Made by a program: the position numbers and the translations under genes. This document shows, in pieces, positions 33,990 to 42,728 of a DNA stretch of 64,000 nt (within the stretch, counting starts at the first letter, position 1; every line of letters begins with the position of its first letter). The DNA is taken from contig NZ_LN889801.1 of assembly GCF_900009145.1 (NCBI RefSeq), forward strand, positions 1 through 64,000, given 5' to 3'. The notes under the pieces are model-generated. The model searched no databases. It was not told where the DNA came from and worked only from the letters and a program-made list of their open reading frames with translations. The DNA comes from Planktothrix tepida PCC 9214 (GTDB lineage Bacteria; Cyanobacteriota; Cyanobacteriia; Cyanobacteriales; Microcoleaceae).

Positions 33990-34819
33990 ATGCGTTGAGC
34001 TTCAGCATTGGCGGGGGGTAATTTCACTTTTTGGGCTAACCCTAACGCTTGTAACAGCGAAATTGTCATCCAGGTTAAATCAATTTCCCACCATTGCAAA
34101 CCGTGACGGGCCGAATATTGGAAAGCATGGTGATTATTATGCCAACCCTCACCATAAGTGACAACCGCAACCCACCAACAGTTACGCGAAGAATCTCCCG
34201 ACTCATAGGTTTGATACCCAAATTTATGAGTGGCGCTATTGACAAACCAGGTGCAGTGAAACATCACCACAACCCGAAAGAAAATACCCCAAACAACAAA
34301 AGACCAACCGCCGATCAGATACAGTAATACTCCAAAGATGACCTGAATAACCAAAAAGTATTTTTGGAAAAACAGATAAACTGGATCGTCTGCAATGTCT
34401 TTGGTATAACGGGGAATTTGTTCATCTGCTGGAGTATGGAACAACATCCAGCCGAGGTGACTCCACCAAAACCCTTTGGTAGAATCATGGGGATCTTGCT
34501 CTTGATCAGAATATTGATGATGGAGACGGTGTAACCCGATCCAATCAATCGGCCCCCCTTGGCAAGCTAGGGTTCCGCAAAAGATTAAAAAATATTCTAA
34601 CCATTTGGGAGCTTCAAAACTGCGATGGCTCACTAGGCGGTGAAAGCCTAGCGTAATTCCTAAGCCTCCAGTCACCCAATGTAAAAATAGAGCTAGACCT
34701 ACGGCAGCCCAGCTAAAGTTACTCGGCAAAAATGCCAACAGTGCGGCAGCATGGAGAAACACCATAAAAGCAATGGTGATCCAATCGGGCTTATATTGAG
34801 GTGAAGTTGCAATCGTCAT
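33986..34819 (-). CDS. desC: Delta-9 acyl-lipid desaturase (DesC type)
   Basis: 277 residues. The three histidine boxes that bind the di-iron centre are HRLVSH (about 60), HRLHHQ (about 97) and HNNHH (about 228), with four to five membrane helices between. GDSSRNCWWVAVVTYGEGWHNNHH is typical of cyanobacterial DesC. It puts the first double bond into stearoyl (or palmitoyl) lipids at the membrane, using ferredoxin as electron donor. It converges on proA. Length fits the family. Confidence 0.92.
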   Translation of the reverse strand: MTIATSPQYKPDWITIAFMVFLHAAALLAFLPSNFSWAAVGLALFLHWVTGGLGITLGFHRLVSHRSFEAPKWLEYFLIFCGTLACQGGPIDWIGLHRLHHQYSDQEQDPHDSTKGFWWSHLGWMLFHTPADEQIPRYTKDIADDPVYLFFQKYFLVIQVIFGVLLYLIGGWSFVVWGIFFRVVVMFHCTWFVNSATHKFGYQTYESGDSSRNCWWVAVVTYGEGWHNNHHAFQYSARHGLQWWEIDLTWMTISLLQALGLAQKVKLPPANAEAQRI

Positions 34820-34916
34820 GAAACGAAAATTCGAGCTTTTTTAAACGAAAGAGTCCTATTGGCATCTATAATATGCACCGCCCACAAACAAAGTGAGTTC
34901 GGTCATCATATCTAGC

Positions 34917-36137
34917 ATGGAACAGCTAAAAGAAGCAGAACAGGAACTATTTCCGATTTTTTCTGGTATTGACACGCAGGTCAAGCATAATCTTCAACGA
35001 GTTTTAGATGCCTTTCGTCGTTACCGAGTGGGAACCCATCACTTTGCAGGCGTTACAGGTTATGGTCACGATGATTTAGGACGTCAAACCTTAGATCAAG
35101 TCTTTGCGGAGATTATGGGTGCAGAAGCGGCTGCGGTACGAGTGCAGTTTGTTTCTGGAACCCACGCCATTACCTGTGCCTTATTTGGCTGTTTACGTCC
35201 AGGGGACGAAATGCTGGCGGTGGCTGGCACTCCCTACGATACCCTGGAAGAGGTCATCGGTTTGCGCGGTCAAGGTCAAGGTTCATTATTAGAGTTTGGC
35301 ATATCTTACCGTCAATTGGATCTAACTTCTGAGGGAAAAATAGACTGGGAAGGCTTAAACACTGCAATAACCGCAAAAACTCGTCTCGTTTTAATTCAGC
35401 GTTCCTGTGGCTACTCCTGGCGTTCTAGTTTGTCTATTAGCGATATTGAGCAAATTGTTCAGAGTGTTAAACAACAAAATCCTAATACGATTTGTTTTGT
35501 CGATAATTGCTATGGAGAATTTATAGAAACTCGTGAACCGCCTGCGGTTGGTGTTGATTTAATCGCAGGTTCGTTAATTAAAAATCCAGGGGGAACTATT
35601 GTTCAAGCGGGGGGTTATGTTGCTGGAAGGGAAGATTTAGTTGAAGCCGCAACTTGTCGATTAACAGCCCCCGGAATTGGTAGCAGTGGGGGTGCAACAT
35701 TTGATCAAAATCGGATTTTATTTCAAGGGTTATTTTTAGCTCCTCAAATGGTAGGAGAAGCCATTAAAGGAACCCATTTAACCTCATATATTTTTCATCA
35801 ATTAGGATATCGTGTTAATCCTTTACCCTTTGAACCGAGGCGGGATGTGATTCAAGCGATTGAGTTAGGTTCTCCTAATAAATTAATTGCTTTTTGTCGG
35901 GCTATTCAACAGTATTCTCCGATTGGTTCTTACCTTGAACCTGTTCCCGCAGAAATGCCGGGATATGAAAGCCATTTAGTCATGGCGGGAGGTACATTTA
36001 TTGATGGGAGTACCTCGGAATTTTCCGCCGATGGGCCGTTAAGAGAACCTTATATTGTGTTCTGTCAAGGGGGAACCCACTGGACACATATTGCTTTAGC
36101 GTTAGAAGCTGCAATTGAAGCGATCGCACAGGTTTAA
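34917..36137 (+). CDS. PLP-dependent enzyme, methionine gamma-lyase / aluminium-resistance family
   Basis: 406 residues from the ATG at 34917 (MEQLKEAEQELFPIF); a GTG at 34893 is also in frame. Family signatures are HHFAGVTGYGHDDLGR, FVSGTHAITCALFG, CFVDNCYGEF with the Asp that pairs with the PLP ring, and GSLIKNPGGTIVQAGGY with the PLP lysine near residue 221. The N-terminal tyrosine-loop and C-terminal FCQGGTHWTHIALA complete the fold-type I match. The family was named for aluminium resistance and is annotated as methionine gamma-lyase-like; its true substrate in cyanobacteria is unknown. Confidence 0.88.
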   Translation: MEQLKEAEQELFPIFSGIDTQVKHNLQRVLDAFRRYRVGTHHFAGVTGYGHDDLGRQTLDQVFAEIMGAEAAAVRVQFVSGTHAITCALFGCLRPGDEMLAVAGTPYDTLEEVIGLRGQGQGSLLEFGISYRQLDLTSEGKIDWEGLNTAITAKTRLVLIQRSCGYSWRSSLSISDIEQIVQSVKQQNPNTICFVDNCYGEFIETREPPAVGVDLIAGSLIKNPGGTIVQAGGYVAGREDLVEAATCRLTAPGIGSSGGATFDQNRILFQGLFLAPQMVGEAIKGTHLTSYIFHQLGYRVNPLPFEPRRDVIQAIELGSPNKLIAFCRAIQQYSPIGSYLEPVPAEMPGYESHLVMAGGTFIDGSTSEFSADGPLREPYIVFCQGGTHWTHIALALEAAIEAIAQV

Positions 36138-36324
36138 ATGTTCTGATTATATTTCCGAAAAGGGAGATCTTAAAACTGACGTTAAAATCCTAGCACCTCA
36201 CCCCAAGTTATTTACTGAAAGGTTTATAGATTAGCCTTTGTAGAGCTTGAGTACAGCGTTAATCAGTTAAGGGGTTTGAAATTGCCATGTTCTACAATTC
36301 TGATATACTACTGTTGCCAGAATA

Positions 36325-36843
36325 ATGCCTGTTTCTAAGCCACAAAATCAAACCCAAACTTCGCCAGTCCCAAATGCTGATGGATTGTCATGGTATACCG
36401 TCCCTGAAACCGTCAAACAATTGCTAGTGCTGGCATCTACTCATTGGAATAATCCAGAGCTTGCAGATGGTTATATCAATCAGGCGCTCGCCATTGCTGA
36501 TGAACATCCTGATGTATTGGTGTCAGCCTATCGCTATTTTTTTTACACTCATAACGATCCTTTAGCCTTGCAAGTGGCGACAAAAGTGCTAGAAATGGTG
36601 AAACGCATAGAAGTGCTACCTGAAGATTGGTTTCAATTAAAACCGATATTAACCGCACGTTTAGATGATCCCAATATTCGGCTTTATATTAATGCTTATG
36701 CAGCATCAGGACTGATTAGATCTCGATTAGGAGACATTGAAATAGCTAAACAAATTGCCACACAAGTCAGTGAGATTGAAAAAAGTAACGAATTTGGCGG
36801 AAATGTAGTGCGGAATATTTTAGAAAATCCTGATGAGGATTGA
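36325..36843 (+). CDS. TPR-like helical hypothetical protein
   Basis: 172 residues. After a 20-residue disordered N-terminus the sequence is helical with TPR-like spacing (NPELADGYINQALAIADEHPDVLVSAYRYFF, DPLALQVATKVLEMV, AASGLIRSRLGDIEIAKQIA). It looks like a protein-interaction module of four to five helix pairs. A TATACT-like -10 lies at about 36303. The family is not recognised. The convergent region downstream holds a palindromic repeat. Confidence 0.6.
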   Translation: MPVSKPQNQTQTSPVPNADGLSWYTVPETVKQLLVLASTHWNNPELADGYINQALAIADEHPDVLVSAYRYFFYTHNDPLALQVATKVLEMVKRIEVLPEDWFQLKPILTARLDDPNIRLYINAYAASGLIRSRLGDIEIAKQIATQVSEIEKSNEFGGNVVRNILENPDED

Positions 36844-36861
36844 TGCTCCTAACTACCTCTT

Positions 36862-36925
36862 AGAAACCGGGTTTTTCTTTTATCTTTGGGTTTCTAACCA
36901 AACTTTCTACAAAAACCCGGTTTCT
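36862..36925. repeat. AGAAACCGGGTTT palindromic element, long type
   Basis: 64 bp, starting AGAAACCGGGTTTTTC and ending AAAAACCCGGTTTCT, with the type A centre ATCTTTGGGTTTCTAACCAA. It lies between convergent genes (36325-36843 and 36935-37210). Confidence 0.85.
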
Positions 36926-36934
36926 CTTTGGAGT

Positions 36935-37210
36935 TTAGAAGTGCTTTTGATAATAGTCTTCAACAGCACCCACAGCACTCAATAAAGGAGAATCTAAAGA
37001 TTCAATCCAGTCTGCGACTTCCCTTGCCAGCCCTAAAGTTGCAGTTCCATGAGACGGTTGAAGTTGACCTGAGATTACGGTTTGTTTGAGGTTTTTCAAG
37101 ACCGCAATTAAATTATCTAAACGATCTGATTGTTCCTCTTGATCAGTTTGTTCCGCAGAATCAATCGCTTGATCAATTAACTGAGTAAATTCGGTAATTT
37201 TGGCATCCAT
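36935..37210 (-). CDS. Hypothetical small acidic protein
   Basis: 91 residues from the ATG at 37210 (MDAKITEFTQLIDQAIDSAE); a TTG 45 nt upstream is also in frame but overlaps the next gene. Helical and acidic: QTDQEEQSDRLDNLIAVLKNLKQ, then LAREVADWIESLDSPLLSAVGAVEDYYQ. There is no signal or membrane helix. The family is not recognised. It probably forms a unit with the secreted protein gene upstream (37246-37758). Confidence 0.6.
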   Translation of the reverse strand: MDAKITEFTQLIDQAIDSAEQTDQEEQSDRLDNLIAVLKNLKQTVISGQLQPSHGTATLGLAREVADWIESLDSPLLSAVGAVEDYYQKHF

Positions 37211-37245
37211 GTTAATATCCGGTGAGGGAATTGAGTTAAAAAGAA

Positions 37246-37758
37246 TTAAGGACAATAAAAAGATTCAACACCAATATTTTGACCAGCCGACCATTTAATA
37301 TTGGGATCTTTAGAATCTTTAATAAAGATTTGATGACCCATCCCAGGATAACATTCTGTTGGCGGTTGTGGGGCTACAATGCCTTTATAAATTATTGTTC
37401 CGGCTGGTAATGTTACCGTTTCGATTATCGTTGCTTGATTTCCCCAAGCTTGGTTTAAGGCTAAATTTCTGATCACATCAACATTCTTAGTATATTGATC
37501 CGTCGTTAAATAGCGCCCATATTTCATATTATCGGTGCTATAATAACGGTAAAAATCTTGAGATTCTGATAATTGAATCTCTTTACATTCAGAGTTTAGA
37601 AATGTATTGGCAATATCGACGGGTAGAGGGCAACTACTGATAACATCTTGAGCGAAAGCTGGTGAGGCATTAAAGACAAAAAACTCAGATGCAACGGCAA
37701 AAAAGACGCTAATCAGCAAAGTCAATCCTAGACCCGTAAAAACAGATTTAATTTTCAT
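37246..37758 (-). CDS. Secreted hypothetical protein
   Basis: 170 residues from the ATG at 37758 (MKIKSVFTGLGLTLLISVFF). A signal peptide ends near ASPAFAQ. The mature part has four cysteines (SSCPLP, SECKEI, TECYPG, SFYCP), probably two disulfides, and a beta-rich sequence (ATIIETVTLPAGTIIYKGIVAP). It is likely periplasmic or secreted. The family is not recognised. Confidence 0.65.
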   Translation of the reverse strand: MKIKSVFTGLGLTLLISVFFAVASEFFVFNASPAFAQDVISSCPLPVDIANTFLNSECKEIQLSESQDFYRYYSTDNMKYGRYLTTDQYTKNVDVIRNLALNQAWGNQATIIETVTLPAGTIIYKGIVAPQPPTECYPGMGHQIFIKDSKDPNIKWSAGQNIGVESFYCP

Positions 37759-37877
37759 CGCTTGTGTTCTCAAATCGATTTCTGAAGCAATTTTATCAAA
37801 CAGGGGATGGCATTGCTAATTTGATTAAAATTTTTAAAACAAATTCATATAAGTTTACTTGAGATGAAGGGGGACTC

Positions 37878-37942
37878 AGAAACCGGGTTTTTTATCCCCT
37901 CTTTCGGTTTCTCAACAAGCTATCTATAAAAAACCGGTTTCT
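37878..37942. repeat. AGAAACCGGGTTT palindromic element, long type
   Basis: 65 bp with the type A centre (CTTTCGGTTTCTCAACAAGC). It is the first of two adjacent copies; 17 bp separate it from the next at 37960. Confidence 0.85.
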
Positions 37943-37959
37943 CCAGCTAGTAGGGACTC

Positions 37960-38023
37960 AGAAACCGGGTTTTTCTTTTATCTTTGGGTTTCTTAACAAG
38001 CTATCTACAAAAACCCGGTTTCT
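37960..38023. repeat. AGAAACCGGGTTT palindromic element overlapping a gene end
   Basis: 64 bp, type A centre. On the minus strand its right arm codes GAAACCGGGTTTTTGTAG, i.e. ETGFL and the stop codon of the NTPase gene at 38005-39453. Confidence 0.85.
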
Positions 38024-39453
38024 AATTTGATATATTCCCTAATTACGGGTGATATTGTAAATAAGGTTAATTGTTCTTGTGTTATCTTTTCAATTAATGA
38101 ACGTCTTCCTAGAGATTGAATAGCAGTCAATAACTCAGATGAGGATAAAGATAAATTCTGTAAAAGTTCTGTCACTGTTACGGGTTGATTAATTTGGCTT
38201 AATTGCAATATTATTTGTTTTTCTAATAAAGATATTCGTTGAAAATTTCGGTTTAATTGATTGATGATTTCATCTCCCAAAAACAGACTGTTATATTTTA
38301 AATAATCTCCGATTTTACCATTAAATAAGTCTTGAATCATTCGAGCTATAGTTTTTAACTCGTCAGGATGACCGCGATAGGTATTAATTAATTCTAGCCA
38401 GTGTTCTTCATCGGATAAATTGTATTCTTTAAAAATTTCTATCGCATTTTCTCCTATTCCATTTAATGATAATAGTTTTACGGGGTTACTTAAACCTGTT
38501 AAATTGATGAGTTCTAAGGGTGCTTCCCAACTATTTAAAATTAAACAGCTACTATGAGAAAGTTCACCCATATTTTTTAAGAATTCACCATAATTTTCAA
38601 ATTGATTTTTATAATTTCCGGCTAATTTACTTTCTGCTAATATTTCTTGAACATTATCCAATATAATTAAACAACGGTATTTACGCAAATATTCAAACAA
38701 TATTGATAATAATTCAGCAAGTTCTAAATCTAATATAGAATTAATATCTGTTAATAAAAAGTTACTATTAGTTGGATAATATAAGGAGAAAACTAACTGT
38801 TTAACTAAGGTTGGTAACAAGGGAGAGTGATACAAATTCTTCCAAATAATATAGTCAAAATTAGTGCTGATTTTTTCGAGGAGATGACGGGATAATGTTG
38901 TTTTACCTATACCGCTTATTCCTAATATTCCTACTACTTTAATGTTTTCTTGTAATATCCAATGTTCTAAAGTTGATATTTCATTAACTCGACCCCAGAT
39001 TTTACCAATATCCGGTGCTTCTCTAAGGTCTTGAAGGGGTAATGGGTTTAGATGAGTTTCGGGTTGATTTTGTCCGGGTGTTTGTCTATTTTTTCCATTC
39101 CTGCTATTCTCTAAAGGTGTGATGCGATCGCTACATAAACTTAAATTATTCGTAATTCCGATAACGTTACCAAAACCAACGCTTGAAGAAACAGAAAATT
39201 GTAATCTTTCTAAAGCTGAACGAAAATTCGATTTATTAACATCTTCTCCTGAAAAATTTGATAAGATTTTCCATAAATCTGAGGCGGTATCTCTAACATA
39301 ACCTTCACTACAATGGATATTATCTGCAATATCAGTATATTTTTTACCTTCCCAAACGCCTTCAAGTACGGTTTTTTGCAGATCATCTAAATGTTTTCCT
39401 GTATGATTAAAAACCAGATGATCAGCGATTTTTAAAACCTCTTGAATATCCAT
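38005..39453 (-). CDS. vMAP-type STAND NTPase (NB-ARC-like) with N-terminal HTH
   Basis: 482 residues from the ATG at 39453 (MDIQEVLKIADHLVF), the start that matches the family. Residues 1-85 are the HTH domain seen at the N-terminus of vWA-MoxR-associated proteins (KHLDDLQKTVLEGVWEGKKYTDIAD, EGYVRDTASDLWKIL). A linker is followed by an NB-ARC-like NTPase: Walker A GISGIGKTT near residue 180, Walker B CLIILDNVQEI near 260, and a winged helix. Sensor repeats (often WD40 or pentapeptide) are absent. The last five residues and the stop come from a palindromic repeat, so the original C-terminus may have been lost. Such NTPases are proposed parts of cyanobacterial conflict/signalling systems. Confidence 0.8.
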   Translation of the reverse strand: MDIQEVLKIADHLVFNHTGKHLDDLQKTVLEGVWEGKKYTDIADNIHCSEGYVRDTASDLWKILSNFSGEDVNKSNFRSALERLQFSVSSSVGFGNVIGITNNLSLCSDRITPLENSRNGKNRQTPGQNQPETHLNPLPLQDLREAPDIGKIWGRVNEISTLEHWILQENIKVVGILGISGIGKTTLSRHLLEKISTNFDYIIWKNLYHSPLLPTLVKQLVFSLYYPTNSNFLLTDINSILDLELAELLSILFEYLRKYRCLIILDNVQEILAESKLAGNYKNQFENYGEFLKNMGELSHSSCLILNSWEAPLELINLTGLSNPVKLLSLNGIGENAIEIFKEYNLSDEEHWLELINTYRGHPDELKTIARMIQDLFNGKIGDYLKYNSLFLGDEIINQLNRNFQRISLLEKQIILQLSQINQPVTVTELLQNLSLSSSELLTAIQSLGRRSLIEKITQEQLTLFTISPVIREYIKLETGFL

Positions 39454-39478
39454 ATTCTTGATGGGTGTAAAAATTTTT

Positions 39479-39533
39479 CCGACATTTTCCGACAATATCT
39501 GACATTAAATTCCCGACATTTTCCGACAATATC
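39479..39533. promoter_or_regulatory. Iteron-like direct repeats upstream of the vMAP NTPase gene
   Basis: A 21-bp direct repeat, CCGACATTTTCCGACAATAT plus C, occurs at 39479-39499 and 39513-39533; each unit contains two CCGACA half-sites about 10 bp apart. On the gene's strand the half-site is TGTCGG. They start 26 bp before the ATG, a position fitting an operator for an activator or an autoregulator. Confidence 0.55.
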
Positions 39534-39677
39534 CGACTGACAAAAATTCGATGATCAAAAATAATATCAATATTAATAGTTACAATTACTTTTTTTGAGT
39601 TTGAGTTAGTGGCGATCGCTATATTTTGGCGAATCGACAAAAGTTAAAGGAAGCTTGCAAATATCAGAGGGAAATTC

Positions 39678-40067
39678 ATGAATAGAAAAGCCGTGATATT
39701 GGTACTCGGTGCTGCTTTAGCTATGAGTGGAGCTATTATTAAAGGCACTCCCAATGCTAATGCTAATCTATCAGAAACCCGTAATCCCAATATTAATCAG
39801 AGTAGTATTCCTCCCAAGTTGAACAATGTTGGTATTATAGCACAGTCTGGGGATAGTCCTTGGAATCAAAGAATTTCCTCTCAAACCTACAGGAACCCTG
39901 ATACGGGTCAAGAATTATGTTTTTATTATAACTCATCCCGTTGGGCACCATGTCCAGGTCAAGGAGATTATATCATTGTACCTGAAAATGCCAAATGTCG
40001 AGGGGCTGCAACATCTGATGATCTTAGACTTAATTGTCCAGCACTTCAATGTAGACTAAGTAGGTAG
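39678..40067 (+). CDS. Small secreted cysteine-containing protein
   Basis: 129 residues. Signal peptide MNRKAVILVLGAALAMSGAI with cleavage near ANA. The mature part is polar and then Cys-containing (GQELCFYYNSSRWAPCPGQG, AKCRGAATS, LNCPALQCRLSR), with up to five cysteines. It is divergent from the vMAP NTPase gene across the iteron region (225 bp). The stop codon lies inside a 14-bp inverted repeat arm (40056-40069). The family is not recognised. Confidence 0.6.
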   Translation: MNRKAVILVLGAALAMSGAIIKGTPNANANLSETRNPNINQSSIPPKLNNVGIIAQSGDSPWNQRISSQTYRNPDTGQELCFYYNSSRWAPCPGQGDYIIVPENAKCRGAATSDDLRLNCPALQCRLSR

Positions 40068-40186
40068 GCTCTATAAAACCCTACTATGTAAACGATTGTA
40101 AATCGTTCTAACGCTCTCTAATGGCTGATCTAAGCCTCCTTTACATATTGTTATATGGAAAAGTTTAATCCTGCCTACCTACTTAG
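40056..40186. repeat. 14-bp inverted repeat around a gene end
   Basis: CTAAGTAGGTAGGC at 40056-40069 is matched exactly in inverse at 40173-40186. The left arm includes the stop of the secreted-protein gene. The 103-bp loop has no ORF. This may be a terminator-like fold or the ends of a small non-autonomous element. Confidence 0.55.
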
Positions 40187-40407
40187 ACAAATTGGGTGAT
40201 CTCAATATGGGTATGATTACTGGTAATTCTGGTAATACACCTCCCTGTGAGGGTTTACCGTAGTTAATCAATATTTGTGAATGAGAATCAGATAAATTTT
40301 CGATTCATCATACACAGGGTTAGAGATAGTTTATAGAGCAAGTTTCAATCTTATTGAACAATCTTAATGCTCAGGATTATTAATTCTAAAAAATGGTTAC
40401 ACCCCTT

Positions 40408-40435
40408 GTAGGGGCGAGGCGCGCCTCGCCCCTAC
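40408..40435. repeat. 28-bp perfect palindrome, GTAG...CTAC family
   Basis: GTAGGGGCGAGGCG followed by its exact reverse complement. Related imperfect or partial copies are at 24051-24074 and 45491-45513. Confidence 0.8.
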
Positions 40436-40474
40436 GATGAATTGGGTTTTAATAAATTTGTCGCTAGTGTTCTC

Positions 40475-40539
40475 AGAAACCGGGTTTTTTCTCCCATCTT
40501 TGGGTTTATCAACAAGCTATCTATAAAAACCCGGTTTCT
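40475..40539. repeat. AGAAACCGGGTTT palindromic element, long type
   Basis: 65 bp, type A centre (ATCTTTGGGTTTATCAACAA). It is followed 14 bp later by another copy. Confidence 0.85.
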
Positions 40540-40553
40540 AATTGGGGGGACTC

Positions 40554-40617
40554 AGAAACCGGGTTTTTCTTCAATCTTTCGGTTGCTAATAAAGCTATGT
40601 ACAAAAACCCGGTTTCT
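40554..40617. repeat. AGAAACCGGGTTT palindromic element, long type
   Basis: 64 bp, type A centre with more changes (ATCTTTCGGTTGCTAATAAA). A partial right arm, AAAAACCCGATTTCT, recurs at about 40638-40652. Confidence 0.85.
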
Positions 40618-40660
40618 AATGGGGGGCTGGGTGGCTATAAAAACCCGATTTCTAATAGAT

Positions 40661-41077
40661 TTAAGATTGCCAACGGACTCGCTCGGCGTGACCCCAAAAG
40701 GCTTCTAATTTATAGAAATCTCGTTCTTCGGGTAATAAAATATGGACAATTACATCCCCATAATCCATTAAAACCCAGTTACCATCATTTTGACCTTCAA
40801 TTCTGAGGGGAGGCCGTTGTAATTCTAATTCGACTTGATCTGAAATAGCTTGAGAAATTGCCCGGAGTTGAGCTTGAGAAAAGCCCGTTACAATCACAAA
40901 ATAATCAGCTAAATAAGATACTTCTGATACGCGCAGCACCAGAATATTATCCGCTTTCCGATCATCGGCTGCTCGTGCGGCGACTAGGGCGGTTTCCCGG
41001 CTGGTATCTTCATCCCCAGAAAGGGCAGAGATGATCACTTGATCAGAGGCGTATTTGGTTTTGGCGTTATCAAACAT
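40661..41077 (-). CDS. rsfS: Ribosomal silencing factor RsfS (Iojap)
   Basis: 138 residues. The family core is complete: ALVAARAADDRKADNILVLRV, YLADYFVIVTGFSQAQLRAIS, WVLMDYGDVIVHILLPEERDFYKLEAFWGHA. RsfS binds ribosomal protein L14 and blocks subunit joining when nutrients are short. The N-terminal 20 residues are variable. The gene has no close operon partner here. Confidence 0.95.
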   Translation of the reverse strand: MFDNAKTKYASDQVIISALSGDEDTSRETALVAARAADDRKADNILVLRVSEVSYLADYFVIVTGFSQAQLRAISQAISDQVELELQRPPLRIEGQNDGNWVLMDYGDVIVHILLPEERDFYKLEAFWGHAERVRWQS

Positions 41078-41282
41078 TAAGCTCTTGTATTCCTCGTATA
41101 ATAATCGGTTGCAGTTGGTTAATCCTGAATGGCTAAGATTGTAGCAAGGGGTGACAATGCCATAGAGATCTACTGATTATTTTAATCCTTGTTTTCGATT
41201 TTGGATGGTTCGGATTTTGCGAAAGCCATGAAGGAAATGCCAGAGTTTCCCGTAACCGATCATTCGAGTTTACATTCTATTA

Positions 41283-42557
41283 TCATCTAATAGATTTGGT
41301 CAAGGGTTCTGGGATAGGTGTAGACTTCGCTACTACTTCTGTAAATAACTGTTCATACTTGTTCAATGCTTGTTCAATGCTAAAACAGTCTTCTGCATAT
41401 TTTCGACCTTGTTGACCTAGAGTTTTGACCTGCTCTGGATTTTTGTAAAGATCGACAATTGCATTGGCTAAACTTTCTGCGTCTTCAGGCGGAACAACAA
41501 TTCCTCCTCCACTATTAAGAATTGCTTCTTTTGCGGTTCCCGTATCAGGAACAGAACCAACAATAGCACAGCCACTAGCTAATAAAACCGGAATTTTTGA
41601 AGGCAAATTAAAAGCAGTAACTTCTCGTTTTTGCACCACTAATCCTACATTTGCAGCCGATAACATTTCAGGTAATTTTTCACGGGGTTCCAGGGGAATT
41701 AATAAAATATTCTGGGTTTGATAGTTCTGGCGTAAATTCTCTAACTCTTGTAAGGCTTTCTGTTCTCCGGCAATCACAAAAGAGATTTCAGGAATATACT
41801 CTAATAAAGTTGCTGCTTTAATCACCGTTTCTAAACCTTGGGTTAAAGCAATATTCCCTGAATACAGAACAACAAATTTATCTTGAAGCTGATACTTTTG
41901 GCGAAAGGAATTATCAATTTTGGGTAAGGGACGAATAAATTTTGTATCGACCCAATTGGGAATATAAACAATTTTTTCTTCAGGAATCCCGTGTTCAACT
42001 AACTTATCAATAAAACCTGTCGCAATGACAGAAATTCGATCCACCTTTTCATAGGTCAATTGTTCAACGGCTTGGGCTGTTTTAACTACAATTCCATCAG
42101 GATTCACTAATTTAACCCGTAGGGCGGCTTCTGAAACAATATCCTGAATATTCAGAATCACCGGACAACGACGAACCCCAGCATACAAACCCACCGGAAC
42201 ACTGACTAATAAAGGCGGAACCGTTGCAAAAATAATATCAGGTCGCCACCCCTTAAATGCCTGAATAATACTTGTGAGCATGAAACTACTATCGAGGAGG
42301 AGACGATCTAATAACCCCGGTTTAGGGCCGCGTACCCAAATATAGCTACGCTGAATCACCACTCCATGACGTTCTTCCGTCAGATAAAATTTATTCTGAT
42401 ATCCTTCATAAATCCGGCGTTCAGGATAGTTAGGCATTCCGGTAATCACCCGAACTTGATGACCTCGTTGAACCAAGCCTTCAGCTAACTCTGTCATCAA
42501 AGGAGCAATCCCGATAGGTTCAGGATAGTAATTATACGAGTAAATTAATATACGCAT
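41283..42557 (-). CDS. Glycosyltransferase family 4, WcaI-like
   Basis: 424 residues. The N-terminal Rossmann half (MRILIYSYNYYPEPIGIAPL, RGHQVRVITGMPNYPERRIY) and C-terminal half (FVVLYSGNIALTQGLETVI, ISFVIAGEQ, PSKIPVLLASGCAIVGSV, with the late E of the EX7E-type motif in GIVVPPEDAESLA) fit GT-B enzymes of family 4. PEPIGIAPL is typical of WcaI/WbuB-like colanic-acid and polysaccharide transferases. It probably adds a sugar to an exopolysaccharide or lipid-linked precursor on the cytoplasmic face. No polysaccharide cluster surrounds it. Confidence 0.88.
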   Translation of the reverse strand: MRILIYSYNYYPEPIGIAPLMTELAEGLVQRGHQVRVITGMPNYPERRIYEGYQNKFYLTEERHGVVIQRSYIWVRGPKPGLLDRLLLDSSFMLTSIIQAFKGWRPDIIFATVPPLLVSVPVGLYAGVRRCPVILNIQDIVSEAALRVKLVNPDGIVVKTAQAVEQLTYEKVDRISVIATGFIDKLVEHGIPEEKIVYIPNWVDTKFIRPLPKIDNSFRQKYQLQDKFVVLYSGNIALTQGLETVIKAATLLEYIPEISFVIAGEQKALQELENLRQNYQTQNILLIPLEPREKLPEMLSAANVGLVVQKREVTAFNLPSKIPVLLASGCAIVGSVPDTGTAKEAILNSGGGIVVPPEDAESLANAIVDLYKNPEQVKTLGQQGRKYAEDCFSIEQALNKYEQLFTEVVAKSTPIPEPLTKSIR

Positions 42558-42728
42558 ACGCTTTGGATAGACCTAAAAACGGTTTTAGCATGATTTGTAG
42601 CTAAAGCAAGGACTCCTGAGTCATGTTAAGAAAACATTTTTATGCTTAGTCTAATGGTACTCACATCGGCAACCAAAATACTAGAAAAGGCTTGAAAACC
42701 TTTATCTCTTAGGCTTATGTTCCTTTTT

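Larger units (their letters stand above)
40187..40660. other. Repeat-rich intergenic region
   Basis: About 470 bp between convergent genes, mostly repeats: a perfect 28-bp palindrome, two complete AGAAACCGGGTTT elements and a partial third copy (about 40630-40656). No gene is seen. Confidence 0.6.

Noticed and set aside
39479-39533. Possible CRISPR remnant
   Set aside because: Only two 21-bp repeats with half-site substructure and no spacer-like variety; better explained as operator iterons.
39422-39640. 72-codon minus-strand frame reading through the iterons
   Set aside because: Overlaps the vMAP gene start in another frame and derives its middle from the repeats (SENVGNLMSDIVG).
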